From CAWELS01 sp964468205 (GTDB lineage: Bacteria; Acidobacteriota; Terriglobia; Bryobacterales; Bryobacteraceae), in NCBI GenBank assembly GCA_964468205.1, contig CAYXVG010000031.1, forward strand, positions 16,386 to 80,385: DNA of 64,000 bases, in the 5' to 3' direction. Position 1 is the stretch's first letter, and the number at the start of each line of letters is the position of its first letter. The notes beneath the pieces were generated by a model. The model had not been told where the DNA came from, did not search any database, and saw nothing but the letters and a program-made list of their open reading frames with translations. Shown here piece after piece: positions 9,276 to 17,351 of the stretch. The position numbers and the translations under genes are program-made.

Positions 9276-10529
9276 ATGATAGACCGGCGTAGTTTTCTCG
9301 GAGCGCTGGGAGGAGGCTTCGTCACCTCCGCGGCGCGGGCGGCCGCTCAGGCGGTAGGCCCCATGAAAATCACCAAGATCGAGGCGGTGCGGTTTCGCGA
9401 CGACTTCCGTATCAAGGAGATCCGGCCGAACTGGATGTGGGTGCGTTTGCACACGGACACCGGGCTTGTTGGCACCGGTGAATCCTACCCCGGGTTTGAC
9501 GCCCACCGCGGAGCGCTGGTGGAGCTGGCGCGATTCGTTATTGGACAGGATCCAACCGAGATCGAGCGTTTGTGGCAGGACCTCTTTTACCGCATTTCCT
9601 ACCGCCCGTGGGGCGGCGCGCAGACCCGCATGCTCACGGCGATCAACATCGCCCAGTGGGACCTGCTTGGTAAGGCGTCCGGCTTGCCGGTTTACAAGCT
9701 GCTCGGCGGCAAGGCGCAGGAAAAGCTGCTCGTCTACAACACGATGAACGGGTGGCCGATTGAAGGCGTCCGGACGCACGACAACCCCGAGTGGGTCACA
9801 GAGTTCCTGCTTGAGCGCGGTATTCGCGCCATCAAGATCTATCCTTACGATCGCGGACCGGTGAATCCGCTGCGGCGGCACGGCGGCACCTTTATCACCC
9901 GCGCCGAGTTGCGCGATTGTCTCGACCCGATCCAGCGGATTCAGAAGACCGGCGGCGACGACATGGATATCGTGCTGGACCTGAGCAGCCGCTGGAACCT
10001 GCCCTGCACGCTCCGGATCGCCGAGTCGTTGGAGCCGTACGGCATTCTCTATCTCGAAGATCCGATGCTGCCGGACAACCTCGCGGCGTATGCGACGCTT
10101 GCCCGCGAGACTTCCATCCCGGTCTGCATCAGCGAACGCCTCGCCACACGGTTCCGGTTCCGGGAGATGTTCGAGCTGCGGGCGGTGGACGTTGTGATGT
10201 GGGACGTGACTTGGTGCGGTGGCATCACGGAGGCGAAGAAGATCTCAGACATGGCCGATACCTACAAGATTCCGACCTCTCCGCACACGGGTGGCGGGCC
10301 TGTGCTTTGGTTCGCCTCGCTCCACACGGCCTCGGCCCTGACGAACTTCTACATCATGGAGAGCGTGTACCACCTTTACAACGACGTGTTCCCGCACTTC
10401 GTCAAGGACGTCCCGAGGCCGGTGGATGGCTTCGTGACCGCGCCCGATGTTCCTGGTCTCGGCGTGGAACTACGGGAGGAAGCGATCCGTAACGGAGACG
10501 TTTCGATCGAAACGATCGCGGAGCTGTAG
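9276..10529 (+). CDS. Tat-exported mandelate racemase / muconate lactonizing enzyme family protein (copy 2)
   Basis: 417-residue paralogue of the preceding enzyme with the same order of motifs: 'AIKIYPYD', Asp in 'VLDLSSRW', 'YLEDPM', 'SERLAT', 'WDVTW', 'SPHTGGG'. The start is ATG 9276 with AAGGAGG at 9258-9264; the frame is open further upstream inside copy 1, but a twin-arginine signal (DRRSFLGALGGG) begins exactly here. As in copy 1, the His two residues after the first metal Asp is missing (D-L-S). The third metal ligand block reads SER where copy 1 has SET. The two copies probably have different but related substrates. The operon seems to end here; the next gene is on the other strand, with the two stop codons 67 bases apart. 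Confidence 0.88.
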   Translation: MIDRRSFLGALGGGFVTSAARAAAQAVGPMKITKIEAVRFRDDFRIKEIRPNWMWVRLHTDTGLVGTGESYPGFDAHRGALVELARFVIGQDPTEIERLWQDLFYRISYRPWGGAQTRMLTAINIAQWDLLGKASGLPVYKLLGGKAQEKLLVYNTMNGWPIEGVRTHDNPEWVTEFLLERGIRAIKIYPYDRGPVNPLRRHGGTFITRAELRDCLDPIQRIQKTGGDDMDIVLDLSSRWNLPCTLRIAESLEPYGILYLEDPMLPDNLAAYATLARETSIPVCISERLATRFRFREMFELRAVDVVMWDVTWCGGITEAKKISDMADTYKIPTSPHTGGGPVLWFASLHTASALTNFYIMESVYHLYNDVFPHFVKDVPRPVDGFVTAPDVPGLGVELREEAIRNGDVSIETIAEL

Positions 10530-10596
10530 CGAGCGGTTCGGCCTCGAACATAACTGCTGCGCGGTCCCGGTGAGCGGGGATGCAGATGCTTCCCGT

Positions 10597-11778
10597 TCAG
10601 GCGCGATCGAACGTAGGGACCTTCAGTTGCTCTCCGTTACGGCGCGACGATTGATGCGCGACGATGCCGGGGACGGTCATCGCCAGAGCCTCGTAAACGT
10701 CGATTACCGGCTCGCGATCCTCGAGTAGCGCATTGACGAACTCGTTCGTCAGGAAGGTGTGGCTTCCGCCATGCCCGGTGTTGTGACGCATGGCCGGCGG
10801 CAGCCTGTCTGTCAGGTAATACTCGGGCAGATCGAATTCCTCCGGGGTCTTGTGCCGGGGGTGCCAGATATCCGGGTGGAAGCCGCGCTTCGCCATATAG
10901 AAAGATCCCTTCTCCCCGAACCACTGCGCACGCTCGCCTTCGGCGGCAATCTGCCAAAAGACGTTGCACCTCACCATATTGCCCTGGTCCGTCCGCATGG
11001 ACGCGAACTCGTTTGAGAAGGGATTGTCGTAAGGGTTCTCTTTGAACTTCTCAATCAGCTCGGGACTGCCCCATCCAAGCGACGAAACATGGGTGATACG
11101 CTCGCCGGTGACTCCGACGACGAAACCGAGCGAGTGAGTCGGATAGAGCATTGGCGGAAGCCCCTGACGCCAGCTCACCGAACCGTCGGGGTGGTAGTAC
11201 CGCGACGACTTGTCCTCGATCATAGCGGCTCGGTTGCCGTCATGGTAGTACTCGACCTCGCTGTAGAAGATCTTGCCGAATCCCTCACGGCGGTAGAGTT
11301 CCCGCGCGTGGATGCAGCCGCCGCGGTAGTAGCTCGTTTCGGCCATCATGTAGTGGAGACCGCTCTTCTCCTTGGCTTCGCGAAGCTTCGCGGCCTCTTC
11401 GAGGCTCATACAGGCAGGGACGGCGGAAATCACGTGCAAACCGTGGTCGAAGCACTGGAGAGTATGTTTGACGTGGTCCGGCGCGCCGCTGAAGACGGCC
11501 ACCGCGTCGAGGTCCTTCGACCGTTTCTTGAGCAGATCATCGAGCGACTCGTAGATATCGTCGCAGCCATAGGTCTTCCGCAGGCTATCGCGGCGGGCCG
11601 GATAAAGATCCGTGGCGGCCACCACCTCGCAATGCGGATGTTCGTGCCACTGGAAGGAACAGCCGAAGCCGCCACCGAGCACGGCAATCCGCACGGTGCG
11701 GCCAGTCTGCGCCCGAAGTCCCGCGCCGGCGGACGCAGCCACCGCCGTGTTCTTGAGAAACTGCCGTCTTGAGGTCAT
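10597..11778 (-). CDS. Tat-exported Gfo/Idh/MocA family protein
   Basis: 393-residue protein with an N-terminal Rossmann fold ('VLGGGFGCSF' dinucleotide loop) after a twin-arginine signal (SRRQFLKNTAVAAS). The family normally oxidises sugar or inositol hydroxyls with NAD(P), and Tat export would allow the cofactor to be inserted before secretion. In most members a Lys in an 'EKP' motif is catalytic; here the matching strand reads 'HVISAVPACMS', so Lys is replaced by Val. The C-terminal half has 'YYHDGNRAAM' and a His-rich end ('MRHNTGHGGSHTF'). This makes simple dehydrogenase chemistry doubtful; a redox-assisted hydrolase or lyase is possible. ATG 11778 is well supported by the signal. It lies convergent to the dehydratase operon and divergent from the sulfatase at 11841. 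Confidence 0.87.
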   Translation of the reverse strand: MTSRRQFLKNTAVAASAGAGLRAQTGRTVRIAVLGGGFGCSFQWHEHPHCEVVAATDLYPARRDSLRKTYGCDDIYESLDDLLKKRSKDLDAVAVFSGAPDHVKHTLQCFDHGLHVISAVPACMSLEEAAKLREAKEKSGLHYMMAETSYYRGGCIHARELYRREGFGKIFYSEVEYYHDGNRAAMIEDKSSRYYHPDGSVSWRQGLPPMLYPTHSLGFVVGVTGERITHVSSLGWGSPELIEKFKENPYDNPFSNEFASMRTDQGNMVRCNVFWQIAAEGERAQWFGEKGSFYMAKRGFHPDIWHPRHKTPEEFDLPEYYLTDRLPPAMRHNTGHGGSHTFLTNEFVNALLEDREPVIDVYEALAMTVPGIVAHQSSRRNGEQLKVPTFDRA

Positions 11779-11802
11779 CGTGCTTTACGCTCCGTAGGAA
11801 AT

Positions 11803-11832
11803 TGTACTTGCTTTCCCGGACTTCGATAGAAT
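11803..11832 (+). promoter_or_regulatory. Candidate promoter for the sulfatase at 11841, probably leaderless
   Basis: TTGTAC (11803-11808), an 18-base spacer and TAGAAT (11827-11832). The ATG follows eight bases after the -10 box, and no ribosome-binding site is present, so the transcript would start at or beside the start codon. Read by eye only. Confidence 0.4.
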
Positions 11833-11840
11833 CCTGAACG

Positions 11841-13322
11841 ATGAAAATCCGTTGGATAGTTCTTCTGTCGCTGGTCTCCGCCGTTTGCCTTCCGGCGCGG
11901 GGCCAAGACCGTCCCAACATCATATTCATGTTTTCCGACGATCACACCTGGCAGGCCGTCGGCGCCTATAGAGGCTTTGTGAGTTCGGTGAACCCCACTC
12001 CGAACCTTGATCGCTTGGCTTCCCAAGGAGTTCTCTTCCGCAACGCCTTCGTCACGAACTCGATCTGTGCGCCCAGCCGGGCGGTTGTGCTCACGGGCAA
12101 GTACAGCCACATTAACGGTCACCGGGACAACCTGAGCACATTCGATGGTAGCCAACAGACGTTTCCCAAACTGCTGCAAAAGGCCGGCTATCAAACGGCG
12201 ATTATTGGCAAGTGGCACTTAAAGAGCGAGCCCACGGGATTCGACCACTGGAGCGTGCTCATCGGCCAGGGGCCCTACTACGATCCACCGATGCGCACCC
12301 CCGGCGGCATCGTGAAACACAAGGGCTATACCACCGAAGTGATCGCGGACCAGGTGCACGAGTGGCTCGAAAACGAACGCGACCCGGAGCGGCCATTTTT
12401 GCTGATGTACCAGCATAAGGCCGCGCACTCGAGCTTTACACCGGGACCGCGGCAGTTCGAACGCTACACCGATGGCGAAATCCCGGAACCCCCCACGCTT
12501 TTCGACAATCATGATGGACTTGGCACCGCCGCCCAAATGGCAACGTGCGATATCGAATTCCACTTACAGCCGGACGTACTGGCGCTTACCGGCCCGCCGC
12601 CCGAGTTGGACAACGCCAGCGCGGCGGTCTGGAACCGTACCTTCGGGGCCGAAAACCGCGAGTACCGCGAGGGAGAGCTTGGCCGCGAAGCGCGAATTCG
12701 CTGGCGCTACCAGCGCTACATTAAGAACTACCTGCGCACGGTGGCCGGCATTGACGACAGCGTCGGACGCTTGATGAAGTATCTGGACGAGAGCGGCCTG
12801 GCCGAAAATACGGTGGTCATCTATACCTCCGACCAGGGCTTCTATCTTGGGGAGCACGGCTGGTACGACAAGCGCTTCATGTACGAGGAGTCGCTGCGCA
12901 TCCCGCTCATCGTGCGTTGGCCGACAGGAATCGAGGCCGGCCGGGTGGAAAACCGGATGGCTCTGAACCTCGACTTCGCGCCAACTCTTCTGGAGCTGGC
13001 GGGCGCGGACATCCCGGCGGACATGCAAGGTGCGAGCCTGGTCCCGCTGCTTAAGGGCGCGCCGGCGCCGGGCTGGCGCGACGCAATTTATTACCACTAT
13101 TACGAGTTTCCGAGCTGGTGCTACATCATCCCGCACGATGGTGTGCGCACGGCGCGCCACAAGCTGATCCATTACTACACGTACCGGGAGTGGGAGCTGT
13201 TTGATCTCGTGAATGATCCGGACGAGATGCGCAGCGTCTATGGCGATCCGGCCTATGCCGAAGTCGTCGGTGATCTTGAGCGGCGGCTGAGTTCCATGCG
13301 CTCCTACTTCGGAGTGGATTAA
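11841..13322 (+). CDS. Secreted type I (formylglycine) sulfatase
   Basis: 493-residue arylsulfatase-superfamily enzyme that should remove sulfate esters from a carbohydrate in the periplasm or outside. A Sec signal peptide ends near residue 21 ('PARGQ'). The formylglycine site is CAPSR, with the modified Cys at residue 76, followed by 'LTGKYSH'. Metal-binding residues are seen in 'FSDDH' at 32-35 and in 'YTSDQGFYLGEHGWYDKR'. The layout (TPNLDRLA, GKWHL, 'MYEESLRIPLIVRWP', short C-terminal domain with 'LFDLVNDPDEM') resembles the iduronate/heparan-type branch, but the substrate is not certain. A formylglycine-generating enzyme must exist elsewhere; none is in the window. It reads in the same direction as the sulfatase at 13362. 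Confidence 0.92.
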   Translation: MKIRWIVLLSLVSAVCLPARGQDRPNIIFMFSDDHTWQAVGAYRGFVSSVNPTPNLDRLASQGVLFRNAFVTNSICAPSRAVVLTGKYSHINGHRDNLSTFDGSQQTFPKLLQKAGYQTAIIGKWHLKSEPTGFDHWSVLIGQGPYYDPPMRTPGGIVKHKGYTTEVIADQVHEWLENERDPERPFLLMYQHKAAHSSFTPGPRQFERYTDGEIPEPPTLFDNHDGLGTAAQMATCDIEFHLQPDVLALTGPPPELDNASAAVWNRTFGAENREYREGELGREARIRWRYQRYIKNYLRTVAGIDDSVGRLMKYLDESGLAENTVVIYTSDQGFYLGEHGWYDKRFMYEESLRIPLIVRWPTGIEAGRVENRMALNLDFAPTLLELAGADIPADMQGASLVPLLKGAPAPGWRDAIYYHYYEFPSWCYIIPHDGVRTARHKLIHYYTYREWELFDLVNDPDEMRSVYGDPAYAEVVGDLERRLSSMRSYFGVD

Positions 13323-13327
13323 CGGTT

Positions 13328-13345
13328 CCGCCTACGCGAAGGCGG
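13328..13345 (+). other. Short hairpin between two sulfatase genes
   Basis: CCGCCT, six-base loop, AGGCGG, just after the stop of the first sulfatase and five bases before the -10 box of the second. There is no T-run, so it is not a normal terminator; it could weaken readthrough or be an operator. Confidence 0.3.
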
Positions 13346-13350
13346 GACGA

Positions 13351-13356
13351 TATACT
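13351..13356 (+). promoter_or_regulatory. Candidate -10 box of the sulfatase at 13362
   Basis: TATACT ends six bases before the GTG start codon, which places the likely transcript start on the start codon itself. No good -35 is seen. Confidence 0.35.
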
Positions 13357-13361
13357 CGACG

Positions 13362-14711
13362 GTGAAGATGGTGAATCGAAGACTTTTCGCTTCCTTGGCC
13401 GTCGCCCTGCTTGCGTCATCCGCGTGGGGTGAGCGCCTTAACGTGGTTCTCATCATGGCCGATGACGTCGGCTACGAGTGCTTCACTCCGTACGGCAGCA
13501 AGCAATACAAGACACCGGTACTGGACAAGCTGGCCGACACCGGCGTGAAATTCACTCACGCCTACTCGACGCCCCTTTGCACCCCGACGCGCGTTGCGCT
13601 GATGACCGGGAAAAGCAGTGTCCGCAACTACGCCGACTTCGGCACGCTAGTTCCGGGAGAGTATACCTTCGTTGATCTCTTCCGGGAGGCGGGATACGCC
13701 ACAGCCGCGGCCGGCAAGTGGCAACTCCAGGGAAGTGGCAAAGTGCAGGGAGTTCCACCGGGCGAGGCCGGGTTCGATACCTACTGCCTTTGGAACACTC
13801 CAATCACCGAACGGCGGCGCTACTGGAATCCATCGCTCGACCGCAACGGGGAGATCATGGACGTAGCCGAAGACGCCTACGGACCGGACATATTCACAGA
13901 GTTCCTGATCGACTTCATCGAAGAGAACCGCGAACGGCCGTTTTTTGCCTACTATCCGATGGCGCTGGTACATTCACCGTTTGTCCCGACGCCCGACTCA
14001 GCGGATCGGAACTCGAAGGACGAACAGCGGAACTTCGAGGACATGGTGGCCTATACCGACAAGATCGTTGGAGGGTTCAAGGAGGCTCTCGACCGCCTTG
14101 GACTGAGACAGAAGACAGTCCTGATCTTCACCGCCGACAACGGCACGCATCACAATCTGCGCTCCCGCCTTGACGGCCGGACCATCCGCGGCGACAAAGG
14201 AGCGGCCACTGACGCCGGCACGCATGTGCCGCTGATCGTGAACGGTCCGGGCATCGTCGCTGGGGGACGGGTGGTCGACGACTTGATCCACTTCGCTGAC
14301 TTTCTGCCAACGCTGGCCGAGATGGCGGGCACGAGCTTGCCGTCCGAAACGGCAATCGACGGACGCAGTTTTTGGCCACAGCTTCGGGGCGCGACAGGGT
14401 CTCCCCGCGAAACCCACTTCACGTACTACTTCCCGCGGCCCTATGCCGAGAAATTTGCGACTCCTTACCAGCACCCGGAGATCAGCTACGCCCGCGATCA
14501 GCGGTATAAGCTCTATGGGGACGGTCGTTTGTTCGACCTTGCCGCGGACCCCGATGAGCAGCGGCCGGTGCGTCCCGGCGCCGAAACCGAAGCCGCCGCG
14601 GCCGCCCGCCAGAAGCTCCAGAAAACGATCGACGCCATGCCAGCTCACGGGGAACTGATTCCGAAAGAGCAGTGGGAACGTTCGCAGGGCGCGCCCATTC
14701 CAGTCTGGTAG
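13362..14711 (+). CDS. Secreted type I (formylglycine) sulfatase
   Basis: 449-residue sulfatase with a Sec signal ('LFASLAVALLASSAWG'). The formylglycine motif is CTPTR: Cys, Pro and Arg are kept, and the usual Ser is Thr, which the family tolerates. Metal residues are in 'MADDVGYE' and 'FTADNGTHHN'. It is followed by 'IRGDKGAATDAGTHVPLIV', typical of arylsulfatase A-like enzymes. There are two possible starts: GTG 13362, favoured if the transcript is leaderless (TATACT at 13351-13356), and ATG 13368, two codons later, with no ribosome site either. It is only about 25-30% alike by eye to the sulfatase before it, so it probably attacks a different ester in the same glycan. The gene ends 66 bases before the RidA-like gene. 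Confidence 0.91.
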   Translation: MKMVNRRLFASLAVALLASSAWGERLNVVLIMADDVGYECFTPYGSKQYKTPVLDKLADTGVKFTHAYSTPLCTPTRVALMTGKSSVRNYADFGTLVPGEYTFVDLFREAGYATAAAGKWQLQGSGKVQGVPPGEAGFDTYCLWNTPITERRRYWNPSLDRNGEIMDVAEDAYGPDIFTEFLIDFIEENRERPFFAYYPMALVHSPFVPTPDSADRNSKDEQRNFEDMVAYTDKIVGGFKEALDRLGLRQKTVLIFTADNGTHHNLRSRLDGRTIRGDKGAATDAGTHVPLIVNGPGIVAGGRVVDDLIHFADFLPTLAEMAGTSLPSETAIDGRSFWPQLRGATGSPRETHFTYYFPRPYAEKFATPYQHPEISYARDQRYKLYGDGRLFDLAADPDEQRPVRPGAETEAAAAARQKLQKTIDAMPAHGELIPKEQWERSQGAPIPVW

Positions 14712-14777
14712 AGTTGGTCGCGTGTTTACCGGATTCCCGGGCGTTCCTGTGCCATACTCGATTCCATTGGAGCCAAG

Positions 14778-15242
14778 ATGACTACCCCGAAGAAAGTCTT
14801 ATCCGTTTCAATCCTCGCGACCGGTCTAGCGGCCCTGCTCTGGGCGAGTTTCGCGGCCGGGCAGGCATCCACGGCACGGCGGTACATTCCCGGAAACAAT
14901 CCCGATCTCCCATTCAGCCAGGCCGTGCAGAACGGCGACACACTCTATCTTTCGGGCGACGGCGTCCTGGATCCGGCCACGAACAAGCCCTACGCCGATC
15001 CGGCCAAGGAAGCCGAGGAGATGCTCAACAGCTTCGAGCGCACCCTCGCCAAGGCCGGAATGACCATGGACGACCTAGTCTACGTCACGATCTACTGTTC
15101 TGACCTGTCGCTTTACCAGACCTTCAATAACGTCTACCGTAGCCGCTTCGAGAAGGAGTTCCCTGCCCGGGCCTTCATCGGTGCCGGCGATCTCCTGTTC
15201 GGAATGCGTTTCGAAATACAGGGAATTGCCGTCAGACGTTAG
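14778..15242 (+). CDS. Exported RidA (YjgF/UK114) family protein
   Basis: 154-residue protein; residues about 35-154 are a complete RidA fold, with 'NGDTLYLSGDG', 'ERTLAKAGMTMDDLVYVTIY' and the active-site strand 'PARAFIGAGDLLFGMRFEIQGIAV' (Arg and Glu kept). RidA enzymes hydrolyse enamines and imines to keto compounds and ammonia. Unusually, a hydrophobic leader of about 30 residues ('LATGLAALLWASFAAGQAS') precedes it, so this copy should be periplasmic. The start is ATG 14778 with TTGGAG upstream. A periplasmic imine hydrolase beside an exported deacetylase and dehydratase-like enzymes would fit a pathway in which amino-sugar intermediates pass through an enamine; that role is inference. 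Confidence 0.85.
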   Translation: MTTPKKVLSVSILATGLAALLWASFAAGQASTARRYIPGNNPDLPFSQAVQNGDTLYLSGDGVLDPATNKPYADPAKEAEEMLNSFERTLAKAGMTMDDLVYVTIYCSDLSLYQTFNNVYRSRFEKEFPARAFIGAGDLLFGMRFEIQGIAVRR

Positions 15243-15872
15243 GCAACCACAGCCTGAAGACAGTTGATAGGGGTACAACTCAAGACGTGGTATGCGGCTG
15301 AAGTCAACAGAAGCATGTGCCGGGTCAGAGCCAGTTATAGGCCCGGCGGGCGCGGTGAACTTCGATTTCTGGTTGTCTCGGTCCCACCGATGTATCTCGA
15401 CATACGCCTTGACCATCTACTCTTCCACCGAGCGCACAAGCGTACCGAGCGCATACGCGCTGCCCTCAATATCGTTTCCACCGGTGCGGAGATTCGTCTT
15501 GCAACCGCGCCGACGACTACATCGCGGGGCGTTCGGCGTTTTGCCGCAACACGATCGTGCCTTGAGCCGGCCCGTCGAAGACTCAGATACAGGCTTTCTG
15601 GTTCGCTTCAATGGACAAAGCGACGGTCAATTGCAGGCTTTGGGCTTAGCGGGCAATCCAACATCGGCGGCCACGCACGATCCAGGAAACTGCGCCCGCA
15701 GCTTCGACTCGCTCAGCGTTCATGAATACTGGAACAACCCACGAAATACGAAGAAGGGAATACTCTCTCAACCTCGGCAGGCAAGAACAGGCCGAGTCGG
15801 TGGCGGAATAGTCCCCATATCGTGGCAACGACCTGAGACGACCGTGAACTTTGCCGCTTCGCCCGCCGTGCG
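15243..15872. other. 630-base stretch without a recognisable gene
   Basis: Several frames are open for 60-200 codons, but none shows a recognisable domain, a ribosome site or a convincing start. The longest (15292-15939, plus strand) overlaps the end of the aldo/keto reductase on the other strand and is rich in Arg, Ser and Pro, as chance frames are. It may be decayed sequence or simple spacer. I see no terminator hairpin or RNA fold that I would defend. Confidence 0.4.
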
Positions 15873-16904
15873 TCAGCGGACATGCTTTGCGGGCGGATTG
15901 CGATCCCCGGCGAATTTCTGCTGGTGCCAGTACGGGTAGCTGAGCGGAACTGCGCTGGCGTCGTCAAGGCTTTTTACTTCGGCATCCGTGAGGATCCAGG
16001 TGGCGGCGGCCAGATTGTCGGCGAGTTGCTGCTCGTTACGCGCACCGATGACCACGGTGTCGACACCGGGCTTGCGGGTCAGCCAGTTAAGCGCGACCTG
16101 CGCGATGGAGACTCCGCGGTTGTCGGCGATTTCCTCCAGTGCGTCGACGATCCGATAAAGCCGTTCCTGATCAATGGGTCCGGGCGCATCCAATGTGTTC
16201 AGGCGCGATTCCTCGGGCTTGGGCTGACCTCGCCGGAATTTGCCGGACAGGAGACCGGCCTGCAAGGGGCTCCAAGCCATGATTCCAATCTTTTGATCGA
16301 CGCCCGCGGGAACCAGTTCTTGTTCAGCGTCGCGAGCAATCAACGAATAGTTAATCTGTTGTGAAATGTAGCGCGCGCTGCCCAGCCTGTCGGAAACACC
16401 AAGCGCCTTTAACAGGTGCCACCCCGAGTAGTTGGAGCAGCCAATATAGCGCACCTTGCCCGAGCGGATGAGATCGTCAAAGGCAGTGAGCGTTTCATCA
16501 AGCGGGGTGAGCGAATCAAAGCTGTGCGCTTGGTACAGGTCAATGTAATCGGTACCCAGGCGGCTAAGGCTATCCTCGCAGGCTTCGACGATATGGCGCC
16601 GGGAGAGCCCAACCTTATTAACGCCGGGTTCCAGACGCATGAAGACTTTCGTCGCAAGGATAATGTCCTTGCGATGCGCTCCCAATGCTGCGCCGAGGAT
16701 TTCCTCCGATTTGCCGAACGAATACATGTCGGCGGTATCGAAAAGATTGACGCCTGCATCGATGCACACTTCAACAAGGCGGCGTGCCTCCTCAACCTGC
16801 ACTTGGCCCATAGCCGCGAAGCGGCCTTTGCCGCCAAGAGTCATCGTGCCAAAACTGACAACGGAGACTTCAAGTCCGCTAGCACCCAAAAATCGATATT
16901 CCAC
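15873..16904 (-). CDS. Aldo/keto reductase family oxidoreductase
   Basis: 343-residue NAD(P)H-dependent TIM-barrel reductase. The catalytic tetrad can be read: Asp and Tyr in 'NLFDTADMYSFG', Lys in 'LATKVF', and His in 'YQAHSFD'. The cofactor region near the C-terminus is 'VVIGARNEQQLADNL'. The start is GTG 16904 with GGGAG seven bases upstream; no ATG is available in front of the conserved 'YRFLGASGLEVS'. It resembles the YghZ/Tas-like branch acting on sugars or sugar-derived aldehydes. It stands alone, facing the RidA-like gene across the 630-base gap. A role in reducing or oxidising products of the nearby sugar enzymes is possible but unsupported. Confidence 0.9.
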   Translation of the reverse strand: MEYRFLGASGLEVSVVSFGTMTLGGKGRFAAMGQVQVEEARRLVEVCIDAGVNLFDTADMYSFGKSEEILGAALGAHRKDIILATKVFMRLEPGVNKVGLSRRHIVEACEDSLSRLGTDYIDLYQAHSFDSLTPLDETLTAFDDLIRSGKVRYIGCSNYSGWHLLKALGVSDRLGSARYISQQINYSLIARDAEQELVPAGVDQKIGIMAWSPLQAGLLSGKFRRGQPKPEESRLNTLDAPGPIDQERLYRIVDALEEIADNRGVSIAQVALNWLTRKPGVDTVVIGARNEQQLADNLAAATWILTDAEVKSLDDASAVPLSYPYWHQQKFAGDRNPPAKHVR

Positions 16905-17254
16905 AGTTGATCTCCCGAAATCCAGGATAGCAACGGCTGGCCGCAGTGGCCGACAGCAGCCCTCCGATGCCAGAACTGGCAGTTCCGCTGAAGGCGGCGC
17001 CAGATCATCCCCCCGGGTCGCGGCAATGCTCTATCAAGGCAACGCTCAACTCAGCCAAAATCGCGCATCAAATGGCTACGGTCCGAAAGCGGGTAGATTC
17101 CTCTGTGAATGAAAGACAACTTGCGGTTAAAGCCGCCTGAAGAATCTCAGTGGCGTTCTTTGGGCGCAGCAGCAACGCTGGACAGATGCCAAGCACTAGT
17201 TCTATATACCGAACACTCCGGGGTCGGTTCGGGAAGAGCCCCCGCCGGAAAGTG
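16905..17254. other. 350-base intergenic region, no gene seen
   Basis: Lies between the aldo/keto reductase start and the tRNA 3' end. No conserved frame, repeat or hairpin stood out on either strand. It must hold the promoter of the reductase (minus strand) and the end of the tRNA transcript. Confidence 0.4.
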
Positions 17255-17328
17255 TGGATCCCCGGCGTGGACTCGAACCACGATTCTCGGCTCCAAAGGC
17301 CGGTGTCCTACCATTGGACGACCGGGGA
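17255..17328 (-). tRNA. tRNA-Gln (anticodon TTG)
   Basis: The minus strand folds as a cloverleaf. The acceptor TCCCCGG pairs with CCGGGGA, the D stem GTCC pairs with GGAC, the T stem CGTGG pairs with CCACG around loop TTCGAGT, and the anticodon loop is CTTTGGA, giving TTG for CAA codons. CCA appears to be encoded (17255-17257), with T as discriminator. One C-A mismatch closes the anticodon stem. A TAGAAT near 17352 on the same strand could be its -10 box. It lies directly downstream of the decayed sulfatase. Confidence 0.9.
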
Positions 17329-17351
17329 TCTCGAGGCGACCGCCTCCATGA

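Noticed and set aside
13328..13345. Hairpin as an intrinsic terminator between two sulfatases
   Set aside because: Only six pairs and no T-run; kept as an unexplained hairpin.
15292..15939. Possible gene in the 630-base gap
   Set aside because: Overlaps the end of the aldo/keto reductase, has no ribosome site, and its composition is typical of a chance frame.
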